The position numbers were made by a program, and so were the translations under genes. Under the pieces are notes generated by a model. That model was given only the letters and a program-made list of their open reading frames with translations, searched no databases and was not told the origin of the DNA. A DNA stretch of 5,596 nt, taken from positions 1 to 5,596 of the forward strand of contig PXRQ01000115.1 of NCBI GenBank assembly GCA_003022005.1, written 5' to 3'. Position 1 is the first letter of the stretch; each line of letters begins with the position of its first letter. Positions 5,398 through 5,596 of the stretch are shown piece by piece. The DNA is from Halobacteriales archaeon QS_5_70_15 (lineage in GTDB: Archaea > Halobacteriota > Halobacteria > Halobacteriales > Haloarculaceae).

Positions 5398-5596
5398 TCA
5401 ACCCAGTATCTCGAGGACCTGCTCGGCCGTCTCGCGGACCGTCCCGTCAGGGTCATCGAGCAGGGGCCGGACGGCCGCCGCGGCGTCGGCGTCGAGCCCT
5501 GCGAGGCCGAGACAGGCGTTCCGCCGGACGCTCGGGCGGTCGTCCTCGAGGAGTGCCGTCAGGCGGTCGACGGCGGTCCGGCGCTCGCCGGCGGGC
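5398..5596 (-). CDS. HEAT-repeat protein, C-terminal part
   Basis: The minus-strand frame is open from the window edge to a TGA at 5400-5398 and shows the last 65 residues; the start lies outside the window. The residues form HEAT-type paired helices: RRTAVDRLTALLEDDRPSVR, then RNACLGLAGL and AAAAVRPLLDDPDGTVRETA, ending AEQVLEILG. The recurring LL-x-D-x3-VR pattern, with Asp before the turn and Val-Arg opening the next helix, is the hallmark of PBS-lyase-like HEAT repeats, frequent in haloarchaea. Such solenoids serve as protein-binding scaffolds. Whether another domain precedes them cannot be seen, so no specific role is assigned. A GC-rich hairpin follows the stop. Confidence 0.82.
   Translation of the reverse strand, partial: PAGERRTAVDRLTALLEDDRPSVRRNACLGLAGLDADAAAAVRPLLDDPDGTVRETAEQVLEILG

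Noticed and set aside
5280..5456. Possible 59-residue N-terminal extension of the oxidoreductase
   Set aside because: The added residues are Pro/Arg/Gly-rich and unlike the family. They would overlap the end of the HEAT-repeat gene, and the GTG at 5279 gives the usual length.

Overview
The window looks like chromosomal DNA from a haloarchaeon (class Halobacteria). It is very GC-rich, with G or C at most third codon positions. Its proteins are acidic and poor in lysine. Weak TATA-like boxes lie about 26-30 bases upstream of most chosen start codons, which is the haloarchaeal leaderless arrangement. The one clear Shine-Dalgarno site matches the archaeal 16S 3' end with one mismatch.

Layout, left to right. 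Positions 1-144 are the 3' end of a plus-strand gene whose last 47 codons include a DPPYG motif of uncertain meaning. Two plus-strand redox genes follow: an AhpE/BCP-like peroxiredoxin (239-727) and a nitroreductase-family flavoprotein (789-1340). An intergenic stretch of about 120 bases with a strong hairpin (1401-1437) separates these from a minus-strand block. Read in its own direction, that block runs: a HEAT-repeat protein (3' end only, 5398-5596), a zinc-independent quinone oxidoreductase-like MDR enzyme (4311-5279), a UspA stress protein (3746-4192), a CaiB/BaiF CoA-transferase (2548-3670), and an isopropylmalate/homocitrate-synthase-like DRE-TIM enzyme (1459-2547). No stretch over 300 bases lacks a gene.

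The most interesting part is the last pair. The CoA-transferase stop codon abuts the GTG start of the DRE-TIM enzyme, and a strong ribosome binding site lies inside the transferase 3' end, so the two look like a co-evolved acyl-CoA module. The transferase is broken, however. Its two halves lie in different frames, and roughly 25-30 family-typical residues just after the presumed nucleophile Asp are missing, which points to an internal out-of-frame deletion. The synthase-like partner reads intact but lacks two acidic residues usual in the family (Gln40 and Met132 replace Glu), so its substrate or chemistry may differ from LeuA or homocitrate synthase.

The remaining genes are ordinary haloarchaeal housekeeping, redox and stress functions. 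No RNA gene, CRISPR array, insertion sequence or phage gene was recognised.
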